DNA of 39,380 nt from M55B144 sp964550615 (GCA_964550615.1 CAZKAB010000016.1:1-39380), one strand, 5' to 3'; shown: positions 13,886-22,350, numbered from the stretch's first letter. Numbers and translations: made by a program. The notes: generated by a model from the sequence alone, not told the origin.

Positions 13886-15012
13886 GGGTACATGGCCGCG
13901 CATGCATACGGGACTTTTTGGGTAACTCCATCGTATATCGCCGCCTGGATCCACTCGATCTCCGACTGCCGCGGCTCGCGGCGGTGAGCGATCGACTGGG
14001 ACTGCCGCCCGGTGTGATCCCGCGCAAGAGTACGCCGGAATATGCGAACGTAATCGCCCTTATCCTAGGGCATGCGCGCAAACTGGAAGCCGCCGGCGGC
14101 GAAATCGAACGGCTAGTGTACGTCGGCGACACTCGCATTAGTGACGAAAGCGCCTTTCTCAATATCTGCCGCGTCACCGGATGGCGAGGGGCGGCTTTCA
14201 TCGCCTCAGAAAATGAAGAGCCGCCACAACAAGAAGTCGTCGATCATAAAGATGGAATGGTATTCCTGAGCAATCGCTGGGCGACGATCGCCGATTTCGA
14301 TCGGTTCTGCCGCAAGGAAGGGATCGGGATCGACTATAGTACGGCGGTCGTCATCGACCTTGACAAGACCGCGCTCGGCGCGCGTGGACGCAACGACCGC
14401 GTAATAGATTCCGTGCGGCAGGAAGCGATGCGCTCCACCATCCTGGATCTGCTGGGCGACCGTCTCGATGAGCGCTCTCTTGCCGAGACCTACGAGGAAT
14501 TCAATCGCTCCCGCTTTCATCCGTTCACGTGCGACAACCAGGACTACCTTGCCTACGCGTGTCTTATCGTTGAGAGTGGGCTCCTTGCGCGCGACAGACT
14601 CGTGGCAATGATCGAGGCCGGCAAAATCGGTGATTTTGGAGATCTGCTCTTATTTGTGGATCAACGTGAGGCGTCTCTTCCCGACAAGCTACGGCGAATT
14701 CATCGTCAGGTGCGTGCGGCCGTTGTGCGGGGAGACCCCACTCCGTTTGTTGAATTTCGCCGCACCGAATACAAGCTCACGGCCGATCGGATGGGCTGTC
14801 TCGATGATGATGCCCCGATCGATAGGCTTCTTGGCGAAGAGATTGTTATCACTCATGAGGTGTTGGAGAGCGCGCTCCGTTGGCGGGATGAAGGGGCGCT
14901 GTTGTTCGGTCTGTCCGACAAACCCGATGAGGCCTCCATCCCGACAGCGGATCTCTCTTCGCAGGGATATAGGCCGATTCACGATACTACGACGCATGTC
15001 ATCGGAGGTTGA
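13882..15012 (+). CDS. HAD-like protein at the thrB position (function unknown)
   Basis: Predicted 376-residue cytosolic protein, translationally coupled to asd (ATGA) and ending two bases before thrC. A haloacid-dehalogenase-type nucleophile motif is at residues 157-163 (VIDLDKT; Asp159, Asp161). A motif-II-like GLSDKP is at 343-348, only about 30 residues from the end. A motif-IV-like YVGDTRISDE is at 80-89, before the nucleophile. The intervening 170-330 is helical and acidic, like a cap domain. Canonical order would be I-II-III-IV, so the core may be circularly permuted, or made of two partial units. The operon lacks homoserine kinase, which must act between Hom and ThrC, so a phosphotransferase role on homoserine is an attractive inference. 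The known precedent is the HAD protein ThrH of Pseudomonas, though at about 205 residues it is smaller. Not proven. Confidence 0.6.
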   Translation: MRVHGRACIRDFLGNSIVYRRLDPLDLRLPRLAAVSDRLGLPPGVIPRKSTPEYANVIALILGHARKLEAAGGEIERLVYVGDTRISDESAFLNICRVTGWRGAAFIASENEEPPQQEVVDHKDGMVFLSNRWATIADFDRFCRKEGIGIDYSTAVVIDLDKTALGARGRNDRVIDSVRQEAMRSTILDLLGDRLDERSLAETYEEFNRSRFHPFTCDNQDYLAYACLIVESGLLARDRLVAMIEAGKIGDFGDLLLFVDQREASLPDKLRRIHRQVRAAVVRGDPTPFVEFRRTEYKLTADRMGCLDDDAPIDRLLGEEIVITHEVLESALRWRDEGALLFGLSDKPDEASIPTADLSSQGYRPIHDTTTHVIGG

Positions 15013-15014
15013 CC

Positions 15015-16328
15015 ATGTCTGCTTTAACCTGGCTTGAATGCATACGCTGCGGTCGCCGCTACGAGATTGACGACATTGTCTATCGCTGCGCTGACTGCGG
15101 CGGTCTGCTCGATGTGGAACACGATCTGGAATTGCTCAAATCGAGCCCCGCTGAGGAGTGGAAGTCGCTGTTCGATGGGCGCTCATGTTGGAGTGAATGG
15201 CCGTATGCAAGCGGTGTGTGGTCGAAGAAGGAGTGGGTTGCTCCCGCGATCGCTCTGGAGAATGTCGTGTCACTGGGAGAAGGGCATACGCCGCTGTTGC
15301 ACGTACCCAATCTCGCCGGCCTGAGAGATGTGTGGATCAAGCAGTGCGGGACAAGTCACACCGGCTCGTTCAAAGATCTGGGGATGACCGTACTTGTGTC
15401 GCATGTTCGACATATGCTGACCCGGGGGAAGGAGATACGGGCCGTGGCCTGCGCGTCGAGCGGCGACACCTCGGCGGCGCTGGCCGCGTATGCCGCCGCG
15501 GCCGGGATACCGGCGATCATCTTCCTTCCGCGGGGCAAGGTCTCCGTTGCGCAACTCGCGCAGCCGATCGCAAGCGGTGCCCTCGTGCTCAGCCTGGATA
15601 CCGACTTCGACGGCTGTATGCGCATTGTGCAGGAGATCACGGACGACAAGACGATCTATCTTGCCAACTCGATGAACGCAATGCGTATAGAAGGGCAGAA
15701 GACGGTGGCAATCGAAATCGTGCAGCAGCTGCGCTGGGCTGTGCCGGATTGGATCATCGTTCCTGCCGGCAATCTGGGCAATATCAGCGCCATAGGTCGC
15801 GGCTTGTTGATGATGCGCAGCCTCGGACTTATCGATCGTCTCCCTCGCCTCGTGGCCGCCCAGGCGGAGAACGCCAACCCCCTCTATCTGAGCTATCTGA
15901 ACGACTTTCTCTACTACCGTCCGGTTGCCGCGCGTAGGACGCTCGCCACTGCGATCCAGATTGGCTCGCCGGTGAGTTTCGAACGGGCGGTGAAGACGCT
16001 GCGCGCATTTGACGGAGTTGTCGAGCAGGCAAGCGAGGACGAACTGGCGAACTCCGCCGCGCGTGCCGATCGGAGCGGCCTCTACGTCGATCCCCAAACC
16101 GGAGTTGCCCTTGCTGTATTGGAAAAGCTTGTCTCTCGCCGGGTGATCGCGTCCGATCATCGTGTGGTCGTCGTCTCTACCGCGCACGGGCTGAAGTTCA
16201 CCGATTTCAAGGCAGGTTATCATGAACAGCGATTGCCGGACGTTGATGCGCGACACGTAAACCCGCCGATCGATCTCCCCGCCGATATCGATTCGGTCAA
16301 GAGAGAGATTGCGCGCCGGCTGTCGTGA
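15015..16328 (+). CDS. thrC: Threonine synthase
   Basis: Predicted 437-residue PLP enzyme converting O-phosphohomoserine to threonine. An N-terminal zinc-ribbon-like segment has Cys9-x2-Cys12 and Cys25-x2-Cys28. The PLP lysine is in GTSHTGSFKDLGM (Lys120). ACASSGDTSAALAAYAAAAG, LANSMNAMRIEGQK and IIVPAGNLGN are typical fold-type II motifs of this family. I chose ATG 15015 because GGAGGT lies five bases upstream; the in-frame TTG at 15009 is inside that site. It is the last gene of the operon. Since its substrate is phosphohomoserine, its presence demands a homoserine-phosphorylating activity in the cell. Confidence 0.94.
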   Translation: MSALTWLECIRCGRRYEIDDIVYRCADCGGLLDVEHDLELLKSSPAEEWKSLFDGRSCWSEWPYASGVWSKKEWVAPAIALENVVSLGEGHTPLLHVPNLAGLRDVWIKQCGTSHTGSFKDLGMTVLVSHVRHMLTRGKEIRAVACASSGDTSAALAAYAAAAGIPAIIFLPRGKVSVAQLAQPIASGALVLSLDTDFDGCMRIVQEITDDKTIYLANSMNAMRIEGQKTVAIEIVQQLRWAVPDWIIVPAGNLGNISAIGRGLLMMRSLGLIDRLPRLVAAQAENANPLYLSYLNDFLYYRPVAARRTLATAIQIGSPVSFERAVKTLRAFDGVVEQASEDELANSAARADRSGLYVDPQTGVALAVLEKLVSRRVIASDHRVVVVSTAHGLKFTDFKAGYHEQRLPDVDARHVNPPIDLPADIDSVKREIARRLS

Positions 16329-16409
16329 CATCGCCACACCGCGGAAGACAAAATTCACGATGCCGTACGCCACTGCATCGGCGATCGAGATCCGGGGCGC
16401 GCCCCTTCT

Positions 16410-17318
16410 CTAGGGCGCGTTCTCTGCGATTGCCATCTCATAGACGAATACATCCGGCACGAAGCCGTTCCACGCTTCGAAACCGATATGCTTGAAAACG
16501 GACAGACACGGGGCTTCGCGGCTGGAGTTCTTGGGAACCATTACTTCGACGACGCGTGCTTCGCGCGCTAAATGCAAGACATGGTAAGTCAACTCCTCCA
16601 CCGCGCCGGCGGCGCCGTCGAGAAAATTGAGCTGCAATCTCCCATCGAGCTGTGGCAGCCGGGCGACGCTGGCAAGAGCAGCGAGCCGTCCGGATTCCCT
16701 GATCCCGATCAGATCCCTTTCCCGCCCGAGTGAGGCCTGCGGGTCGCGACGGAAAGGGTAGAACTTCCACCCGTGCGGCAGGAATCCATTGGATACCGCG
16801 AGAAACTCCGACTTCCGGATGAACTCGATTGCCTCATCGCGCGATACTATCGCCGCACGCTCCGACGGCCGCCCCTCGGTACGTACAGCAGCGTCCGATT
16901 CGGCCTCGAAGTAGATGAACGACGCGGTTCGCGTGAATCCCGACGACTCGATGATGTGGATTGACGCCTCGTTGTCGATATAAGTCGATAGGCCGATGCG
17001 GTCCGCCCCTCGTGCCGCCTGCGTTACCAGATAGTCGTTGATTGCCCGCGCCGCTCCCTTGTTGCGCCGGGCGGGATCGGTCCGTATCCCTTCCATCCAT
17101 GCGTAACCCGGAAGAAGATAACTCAGATGAGCAAACCCGACGATCTCTCCCTCGATCAGCGCTACGGCGACTTCGCCACGCGCATCGGCGAGCCAATCGT
17201 CAAACACGGTACCGACATAATCGTCTCCGTCCCAGATCTGGGAAGAGATTTCCAGTATCCGATCCTTGTCCGCCGCAGTGGCACGACGAAGTACGATACT
17301 CGCTCGATGATCGATCAT
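16410..17318 (-). CDS. GNAT-family acetyltransferase (two-domain)
   Basis: Predicted 302-residue protein. The N-terminal GNAT domain (about residues 5-140) begins IVLRRATAADKDRILEIS. It carries the acetyl-CoA loop region WMEGIRTDPARRNKGAARAI (R-x-x-x-K-G-A) and the final IHIIESSGFTRTASFIYFEA. The second half (about 150-300) ends VFKHIGFEAWNGFVPDVFVYEM and looks like a second, degenerate GNAT domain. The start ATG at 17318 follows the nitroreductase stop by 13 bases, so both are in the fusA-led minus-strand group. The substrate is unknown; it could be an amine, a protein N-terminus or a small thiol. Confidence 0.82.
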   Translation of the reverse strand: MIDHRASIVLRRATAADKDRILEISSQIWDGDDYVGTVFDDWLADARGEVAVALIEGEIVGFAHLSYLLPGYAWMEGIRTDPARRNKGAARAINDYLVTQAARGADRIGLSTYIDNEASIHIIESSGFTRTASFIYFEAESDAAVRTEGRPSERAAIVSRDEAIEFIRKSEFLAVSNGFLPHGWKFYPFRRDPQASLGRERDLIGIRESGRLAALASVARLPQLDGRLQLNFLDGAAGAVEELTYHVLHLAREARVVEVMVPKNSSREAPCLSVFKHIGFEAWNGFVPDVFVYEMAIAENAP

Positions 17319-17331
17319 CTTCTTCGCCTGC

Positions 17332-18108
17332 CTAGCCAGTGCTTTGCGGAGGCGTGAGATGAAATCCGCGCTTCTCAAACTGCTCCATGAGCGCGGCTGA
17401 CTCCGGCAACCATTGTCCCCACTTGCGGCACATGTGTTCCGTCCATCCGTAGTCGGCAAACGTGAATGTCTCCTCGCGCCCATGCTCGAGCGGGATCTTG
17501 TGGTTCATGCGTTGGTAGTACTCTTGGGCGATGTAGCCATCGTCCATTGCCGCCATTGCGTCGCTCACATCTTCATCGCTCAAAGACGGATACTCATCCT
17601 CGAACAATGTGAATGAGACCGGATAGCGAGGACGGACCGGCGGATCTTCATCTGGATATCCCATGGCAAGCTGCACCAGCGGGAAGACGCGTTCGGGAAG
17701 CTTGTACTCGCGTGCGATCCTGTCGGCCTGATACGCGGTGCCGCCGAGAAAGCAGCTGCCGAGCCCGAGCGATTCCGCTGCTACTACCATGTTTTCGGCC
17801 ATGTAGGCGGCGTCCTGTACGGCAAAGAGCAGACTGAACATGTCATTCATCATCCAGCGCCAATCGCGCTTCTCCATGATCCGTTCCATGCGGTGCAGAT
17901 CGGCACACACTGTGAACAGAAGCGGCGCCGAGAATGGATTCTTCTCGCGCTTGCGCGATAACAGAACACTTCCGAACTGCCCGGCAAACGGCGCCTGCTG
18001 CCCGGCGCGCGCAATCGTCTCCACCACTTCATTCGACGGCGCCTCGGCCTTGTACCGGCGGATGGAACGTCGGCCGCGCAACACTTCCAATACGGGATTA
18101 TCGATCAT
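17332..18108 (-). CDS. Nitroreductase-family flavoprotein
   Basis: Predicted 258-residue FMN-dependent oxidoreductase. The N-terminal VLEVLRGRRSIRRYKAEAPS is the family FMN-phosphate signature. QDAAYMAENMVVAAESLGLG and GSCFLGG, followed later by LVQLAMGYPDEDPPVRPR, are the conserved central and C-terminal motifs. A C-terminal extension (about 175-258), rich in aromatic and acidic residues, exceeds the usual length of about 180-220. The ATG at 18108 has AAGGAGG six bases upstream. It lies 35 bases after fusA and probably shares its transcript. Substrate unknown (quinone, nitro compound, halide or flavin). Confidence 0.87.
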   Translation of the reverse strand: MIDNPVLEVLRGRRSIRRYKAEAPSNEVVETIARAGQQAPFAGQFGSVLLSRKREKNPFSAPLLFTVCADLHRMERIMEKRDWRWMMNDMFSLLFAVQDAAYMAENMVVAAESLGLGSCFLGGTAYQADRIAREYKLPERVFPLVQLAMGYPDEDPPVRPRYPVSFTLFEDEYPSLSDEDVSDAMAAMDDGYIAQEYYQRMNHKIPLEHGREETFTFADYGWTEHMCRKWGQWLPESAALMEQFEKRGFHLTPPQSTG

Positions 18109-18143
18109 CAGCCGCCTCCTTTGGCTCCCCGAAGAGTTCACGG

Positions 18144-20237
18144 CTATTTCTTTCCCTGCGCCTCCCGGCGGGCGGTCACGATGTCCTCCGCGAGTGAGTA
18201 CGGCACGGTCTCGTAGTGCTCGAAGTGCATGGTGAAACTACCGCGCCCGCTCGTCACGTTCCGCAGTTCCGAGGCGTAGCCGAACATCTCGGAGAGTGGC
18301 ACATTCGCCACAACGACGGCGGCGTTCGCCTTTGTGCTCATTGAGAGAATCTTGCCGCGCTTGCTCGCGAGGCTCCCCGTCACCGCGCCGGTATACGTCT
18401 CGGGTGCCGTGACCTCGACGCTCATCAACGGCTCAAGCAGTGAAAGCCCGGCTTTCTTGCACGCTTCGCGGAACCCCATCGCACCGCAAGTGCGGAACGC
18501 CGTCTCGGACGAGTCGACTTCGTGCATGGAACCGTCGTAGACAACGACTTTCAGGTCGACCATCGGAAACCCGGCGTAGGGACCTTCCGACATGGCGTCT
18601 AGAATTCCGCGTTCGATTGCGCGGAGATACTCGCGCGTAATCTTGCCGCCAGTGATCTCGTCCTCGAATTGGAATCCCTCTCCCGGCTCGTTCGGCTCGA
18701 CCCGGAACACCATGTGCGCAAACTGGCCGCGACCGCCGGTCTGCTTGACGTGCCTGTATTCGTGATCGACGGCACTGAGGATCGTCTCCCGATATGCCAC
18801 CTGCGGACGACCGGAATTCACTTCCACACTGAACTCACGCTGAAGGCGATCGAGGATGATCTCCAGGTGCAGTTCGCCCATGCCCGATATGACCACTTCG
18901 CTCGTTTCATCGTTGGAGCGAACGGTAAACGTGGGGTCTTCCTCAGCAAGGCGGGCCAGTGCCTTTGCCAGTTTGTCCCTATCCTCGCTTGTCTTTGGTT
19001 CTACCGCCACTCCGATCACCGGCGACGGGAACTCGATCGTCTCCAGCATGATCGGATGTTCCACGCTGCAAATCGTGTCGCCGGTGCGTGTGTCGGCCAG
19101 CCCCACAACAGCTGCGACATCGCCGGTGCGAAGATCCTCAACCGCTTGCCGACGATTGGCATGCATCTCGAAGAGCCGCCCCACACGTTGTTTCTTATCG
19201 CGAGTAGAGTTCTGCACCGTCTCTCCTACGCGGAGAATCCCTGAATAGACGCGCACGTAGGTGAGCTTGCCCATGTGCTTGTCCGTCTGCACCTTGAACG
19301 CCAGTGCTGCGAGCGGCGCGTCGTCGCTCGGGTTGCGCAGAATCTGCTCGTTCTCCTTGCGGCATGTGCCGATGGTTGGCGGTAGATCGCTCGGAGACGG
19401 GAGATAGTCGACAATCGCGTCGAGCAGTCGTTGCACACCTTTGTTCTTGAATGCGGCGCCGCATAGAACAGGTATGAATCTCCCTTCGATTGTCGCCTGC
19501 CTGATGGCGCGCACGATGTCGGCCCGATCCGGCGCCTCTTCCTCGAGGAACTTCGCCATCAACGCATCGTCCTGCTCGCTGATTCTCTCAATCATCAACT
19601 CCCGTGCGGCGCGTGCCTGTGAAAGCATCTCCGATGGGATCGCCTCTTCTCTGATGATCGCGCCCTTGGACGATTCATCGTAGTAGATGGCCTTCATGTC
19701 CACGAGGTCGATAATTCCTTTGAATTCCGCTTCGGCGCCAATTGGAATTACTATGGGAACGGCGTTGGCTCCCAGCTCGTGGCGAATCTCATCAACCACG
19801 CCCGCGAAATCGGCGCCGGTACGGTCCATCTTGTTGACAAACGCAATCCGCGGCACGTTGTACTTCTCCGCCTGCCGCCACACGGTTTCAGACTGCGGCT
19901 GCACACCACCGACCGCGCAAAACAGAGCCACCGCGCCATCGAGCACGCGCAAGCTTCGTTCCACCTCAGCGGTGAAATCGACGTGCCCGGGAGTATCGAT
20001 GATGTTGATTCGATGACCTTTCCAGTACGCGGTTGTCGCGGCCGACGTGATCGTAATCCCGCGTTCCTGCTCCTGGACCATCCAATCCATGGTTGCTTCG
20101 CCGTCGTGTACCTCGCCGAGCTTGTGGCTCTTACCGGTAAAGAACAGGATTCTCTCAGTTACCGTCGTCTTGCCGGCGTCGATATGCGCCATTACGCCTA
20201 TGTTTCTTACCTTCTCAATCCCCAATATCTCCGTCAT
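18144..20237 (-). CDS. fusA: Elongation factor G
   Basis: Predicted 697-residue translational GTPase that drives ribosomal translocation and ribosome recycling. The G motifs are AHIDAGKTT, the switch region ERGITITSAATT, DTPGHVDF, NKMD and a G5 segment. Downstream are domain II, GMGELHLEI of domain III, and the C-terminal domains with EPLMSVEV and GRGSFTMHFEHYE. The length is that of standard EF-G. The ATG at 20237 has GGAGG upstream. It is not beside rpsL/rpsG or tuf, so this may be a detached fusA or a second EF-G copy. The nitroreductase and GNAT genes follow closely on the same strand. Confidence 0.96.
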   Translation of the reverse strand: MTEILGIEKVRNIGVMAHIDAGKTTVTERILFFTGKSHKLGEVHDGEATMDWMVQEQERGITITSAATTAYWKGHRINIIDTPGHVDFTAEVERSLRVLDGAVALFCAVGGVQPQSETVWRQAEKYNVPRIAFVNKMDRTGADFAGVVDEIRHELGANAVPIVIPIGAEAEFKGIIDLVDMKAIYYDESSKGAIIREEAIPSEMLSQARAARELMIERISEQDDALMAKFLEEEAPDRADIVRAIRQATIEGRFIPVLCGAAFKNKGVQRLLDAIVDYLPSPSDLPPTIGTCRKENEQILRNPSDDAPLAALAFKVQTDKHMGKLTYVRVYSGILRVGETVQNSTRDKKQRVGRLFEMHANRRQAVEDLRTGDVAAVVGLADTRTGDTICSVEHPIMLETIEFPSPVIGVAVEPKTSEDRDKLAKALARLAEEDPTFTVRSNDETSEVVISGMGELHLEIILDRLQREFSVEVNSGRPQVAYRETILSAVDHEYRHVKQTGGRGQFAHMVFRVEPNEPGEGFQFEDEITGGKITREYLRAIERGILDAMSEGPYAGFPMVDLKVVVYDGSMHEVDSSETAFRTCGAMGFREACKKAGLSLLEPLMSVEVTAPETYTGAVTGSLASKRGKILSMSTKANAAVVVANVPLSEMFGYASELRNVTSGRGSFTMHFEHYETVPYSLAEDIVTARREAQGKK

Positions 20238-20389
20238 GCGTCCTCCGTAATACCCTGATTATCCATCCGAATTGAGTCAGACAAAAGCAGCCGGAGGGTG
20301 CCGAGGGCACCCGATCCCTGGACTCGCTGGCAACCTATTGGAAGGAAAGTCACGCGAACCGCTGATAACTGCCTGGTACGTAAAGAGAT

Positions 20390-20417
20390 AGTTTACCTTA
20401 TCCAGAGCGCGGCGCAA
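20390..20417 (-). promoter_or_regulatory. Candidate fusA promoter
   Basis: On the minus strand TTGCGC (20417-20412), 16 bases, TAAACT (20395-20390). It implies a leader of about 145 bases that contains the 7-bp hairpin at 20296-20312. Confidence 0.35.
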
Positions 20418-20421
20418 CCAG

Positions 20422-20442
20422 AAAAGGGGAGTGTCCCCTTTT
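20422..20442. repeat. Self-complementary AAAAGGGGA/TCCCCTTTT hairpin
   Basis: Perfect 9-bp arms around GTG, followed by more T. It resembles a terminator but lies between two divergent promoters, where neither transcript would need one. It is probably a stray palindromic repeat of a type common in intergenic DNA. Confidence 0.5.
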
Positions 20443-20504
20443 TGACTCGCGGTCGGTCAGTCCGGCTTTCGCCTGGGAGAATCGTGGGATCTGTTTAGCA
20501 TTCG

Positions 20505-20534
20505 TTGACAGAACACGTAAATCAATAGTAGGAT
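20505..20534 (+). promoter_or_regulatory. Lipoprotein gene promoter
   Basis: TTGACA (20505-20510), 18 bases, TAGGAT (20529-20534). The start near 20541 gives a leader of about 34 bases containing GAGGAGGT. Confidence 0.55.
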
Positions 20535-20574
20535 ATCATAGCAAATCGGTCCGGCGATGAGGAGGTCGGTACAA

Positions 20575-21213
20575 ATGCGAAAGTCACTTGTCGTTGCGGT
20601 AGTAGTATGTATGGCGGTCTTGTCCGGTTGCGGGTTCTTCCAACCACCCAAGGATACGACCCTCTATGACGAAAAGTTCTCTGATCCCAGTACAACCGCC
20701 TGGTCGCTCGGCGAGAGCGACACGAGAAATAAGTGGATAGAGGGCGGCCAGTACCACATCCTTGTCAAGAAGAAGACCACAACGTGGAGCTGGAATAGCA
20801 CCGAGGGGCCGTTCGATAACTTTCAGGTCGATCTTGATGTAACGCACATTCAAGGGCCGAATGACCAATCCGCGGCCGGTCTCGTCTTTCGGCTTGTGGA
20901 CGGCGACAATGCGTACTTCTTCCGCATCAGCCCGGCAGGGACATACTACGTAGGGAAATGGATAGCCGGCGCCTGGACCGCCATCAAGAGTTGGACGGCT
21001 TCGTCGGCGATCAATACTGGCGCGGCGACGAATCATCTTACGGTCATCGCAAATGGGACCTCACTGACGTTCAGGATAAACGATCAGGAAGTGACCGTTG
21101 AGACAGATACGAGTTATGCGGGCGGCCGTGTTGGCGTGCTTGCCACCGCGCTTTCAGAGGACGACGACGTTCATGTCTCGTTCGATAACCTCATCGTCCA
21201 TTCTCTGGAATAG
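20575..21213 (+). CDS. Secreted lipoprotein with a LamG/DUF1080-like domain
   Basis: Predicted 212-residue lipoprotein. The signal peptide MRKSLVVAVVVCMAVLSGC ends in the lipobox LSGC (Cys19), so the mature protein should be lipid-anchored on the outer face of a membrane. Residues 35-210 are beta-rich, with phrases such as FSDPSTTAWSLGE, FDNFQVDLDV, AAGLVFRLVDGDNAYFFRIS, LTFRINDQEV and YAGGRVGVLA. This is the pattern of concanavalin-like LamG/DUF1080 jelly-roll domains that bind or cleave carbohydrates. No catalytic residues are evident, so a binding role is more likely. ATG 20575 is chosen because GAGGAGGT lies nine bases upstream; an in-frame ATG at 20557 precedes the site. Monocistronic. 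Confidence 0.8.
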   Translation: MRKSLVVAVVVCMAVLSGCGFFQPPKDTTLYDEKFSDPSTTAWSLGESDTRNKWIEGGQYHILVKKKTTTWSWNSTEGPFDNFQVDLDVTHIQGPNDQSAAGLVFRLVDGDNAYFFRISPAGTYYVGKWIAGAWTAIKSWTASSAINTGAATNHLTVIANGTSLTFRINDQEVTVETDTSYAGGRVGVLATALSEDDDVHVSFDNLIVHSLE

Positions 21214-21239
21214 GCAAGCACGAAAGCGAGGCGGAGCTA

Positions 21240-21473
21240 CTAGATGTAGACTGACAGGCCGAGCAGCAAGTGGATTGTCGCCATGACGATAGCGGCGATC
21301 GCCAGGCGGCGATGCACCCTGACCGGCACTCGGCGCATCCACGGAATCCATCGTTTCAAGCTCACGAGGAGAGCTGCAGCGAACAGGAGGGCATATGTGG
21401 CGAATCCGACGAGCACCACGAGCGGGAATGGACCCAAGTAGTAGTCGTATGCCAGCGAACGCAACAGGTCCAT
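21240..21473 (-). CDS. Small two-helix membrane protein, possible b-type cytochrome fragment
   Basis: Predicted 77-residue protein with two membrane helices (about residues 15-38 and 56-76), a basic loop between them (KRWIPWMRRVPVRVHRR), and histidines at 54 and 68, 14 apart around the second helix. A ...VHRRLAIAAIVMATIHLLLG... pattern is reminiscent of haem-ligating helices of b561- or ferric-reductase-type proteins. It lies 10 bases downstream of a DOMON-domain gene with its own GGAAAG site, so the two are co-transcribed. DOMON and b561 domains are often fused or paired in other organisms. Haem binding here is inference; two helices alone are fewer than any standard b561 protein. Confidence 0.6.
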   Translation of the reverse strand: MDLLRSLAYDYYLGPFPLVVLVGFATYALLFAAALLVSLKRWIPWMRRVPVRVHRRLAIAAIVMATIHLLLGLSVYI

Positions 21474-21483
21474 TCGGCTTTCC

Positions 21484-22350
21484 TTATCCGTCGAGCTCGA
21501 TCTCCGTTTGTGCCCGTCGTGAATGACGGCTCGTCAATCTATCGGATGTCCGGTGGTAGGCGAGAATAATCGACAGCAGTTGTCCTGGTTCCAGATCCGC
21601 ATCGTTACCGCTGCCGAACAGCGGTATGGCAAACTCGACCGTCGTTGTGCCCTTTTCTTCCACTCCGGCCGCGTCGATGATTGTCGAGACGGCGTCTTCC
21701 CGGTGCGAGGTTTGGCCTGACCCGTAGTGGTCCTCGATAACAAGCCCGTCAGCGGCGACCGCTGCGATAATGATGTTCGCCCCCAGCATCCGCTGCTGCG
21801 GTTCGAATCCAATCGCGACCCAGCCGGTCCCGGGGCTTGCGAGTCCAACGTAGAGCGTGGTTGAGTCATTCTGCCAATACAGAACGATGCCGGTTTCCGA
21901 TTCGGTGAGGCTGTGAAGGTACTCCGCTTCCTCGATCCGCCCATCGATCAGTGGAGGCCAGGCTATATCGGTGAACTCAAGCGTGTGGGTGAACGGGAGT
22001 GTCTGACTTTCTTCTACGTCCGCGAGCCGTAGCCGCCAGGCATGATCGACCGGAGGTGCGTCGTAGCGCCCGTTGCCGTTTACGTCGGCAAAGAAATCGA
22101 TCGAGTAAGTGCCGCCAATGGGAACAGCGATCTCCAGATCGAATTCGGCGGCCGGTATCTGCGGAACGGCCATGCGGTCGATCTCCATTCCGCTCGTTTC
22201 ATCAATAATACGCACTGCGAACGTCTGACCGACATGCATTTCCATGTCACGGAACAGAAGCGTGATCGTGGCGCTTTCCTCGGCTGCCACCGAAATGATG
22301 ACTCCGGCCAGTGTGAGAAGCAGCACAACTACTACCGCACATCGTCGCAT
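21484..22350 (-). CDS. Secreted DOMON-domain protein
   Basis: Predicted 288-residue exported protein. The signal peptide MRRCAVVVVLLLTLAGVIIS ends near VAAEE. The N-terminal beta domain (about 30-115) includes the acidic DVNGNGRYDAPPVDHAWRL. A linker follows, then the DOMON domain (about 130-285): IDGRIEEAEYLHS, GIVLYWQNDSTTLYVGLA, GWVAIGF, MLGANIIIAAV, EDHYGSGQTSH, VEFAIPLFGSGN and SIILAYHRTSD. DOMON domains bind haem or sugars outside the cytoplasm. ATG 22350 has GGGAGG six bases upstream. The downstream two-helix protein may be its membrane partner. Confidence 0.82.
   Translation of the reverse strand: MRRCAVVVVLLLTLAGVIISVAAEESATITLLFRDMEMHVGQTFAVRIIDETSGMEIDRMAVPQIPAAEFDLEIAVPIGGTYSIDFFADVNGNGRYDAPPVDHAWRLRLADVEESQTLPFTHTLEFTDIAWPPLIDGRIEEAEYLHSLTESETGIVLYWQNDSTTLYVGLASPGTGWVAIGFEPQQRMLGANIIIAAVAADGLVIEDHYGSGQTSHREDAVSTIIDAAGVEEKGTTTVEFAIPLFGSGNDADLEPGQLLSIILAYHRTSDRLTSRHSRRAQTEIELDG

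Larger units (their letters stand above)
20238..20574. other. Divergent region fusA / lipoprotein
   Basis: No gene. From left to right: the fusA Shine-Dalgarno; a hairpin GGGTGCC-gag-GGCACCC (20296-20312) in the predicted fusA leader; a minus-strand promoter candidate (20390-20417); a self-complementary AAAAGGGGA-gtg-TCCCCTTTT (20422-20442); and the lipoprotein promoter and Shine-Dalgarno. I did not recognise a known riboswitch. Confidence 0.5.

Noticed and set aside
16394..16405. GGGGCGCGCCCC palindrome as a thrC terminator
   Set aside because: It is followed by only a short mixed pyrimidine stretch (ttctct), and the alternative stem overlaps the end of the convergent GNAT gene. Too weak to call.
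20285..20400. Riboswitch upstream of fusA or the lipoprotein gene
   Set aside because: Only one 7-bp hairpin is evident and no conserved core of a known riboswitch class is recognisable.
20422..20443. Intrinsic terminator AAAAGGGGA/TCCCCTTTTT
   Set aside because: It lies between divergent promoters, so no transcript from an adjacent gene should end there. Listed as a repeat instead.
21781..21825. GGTTCGAATCC resembling a tRNA T-loop
   Set aside because: It lies in the DOMON coding frame and no acceptor, D or anticodon stems can be built around it.
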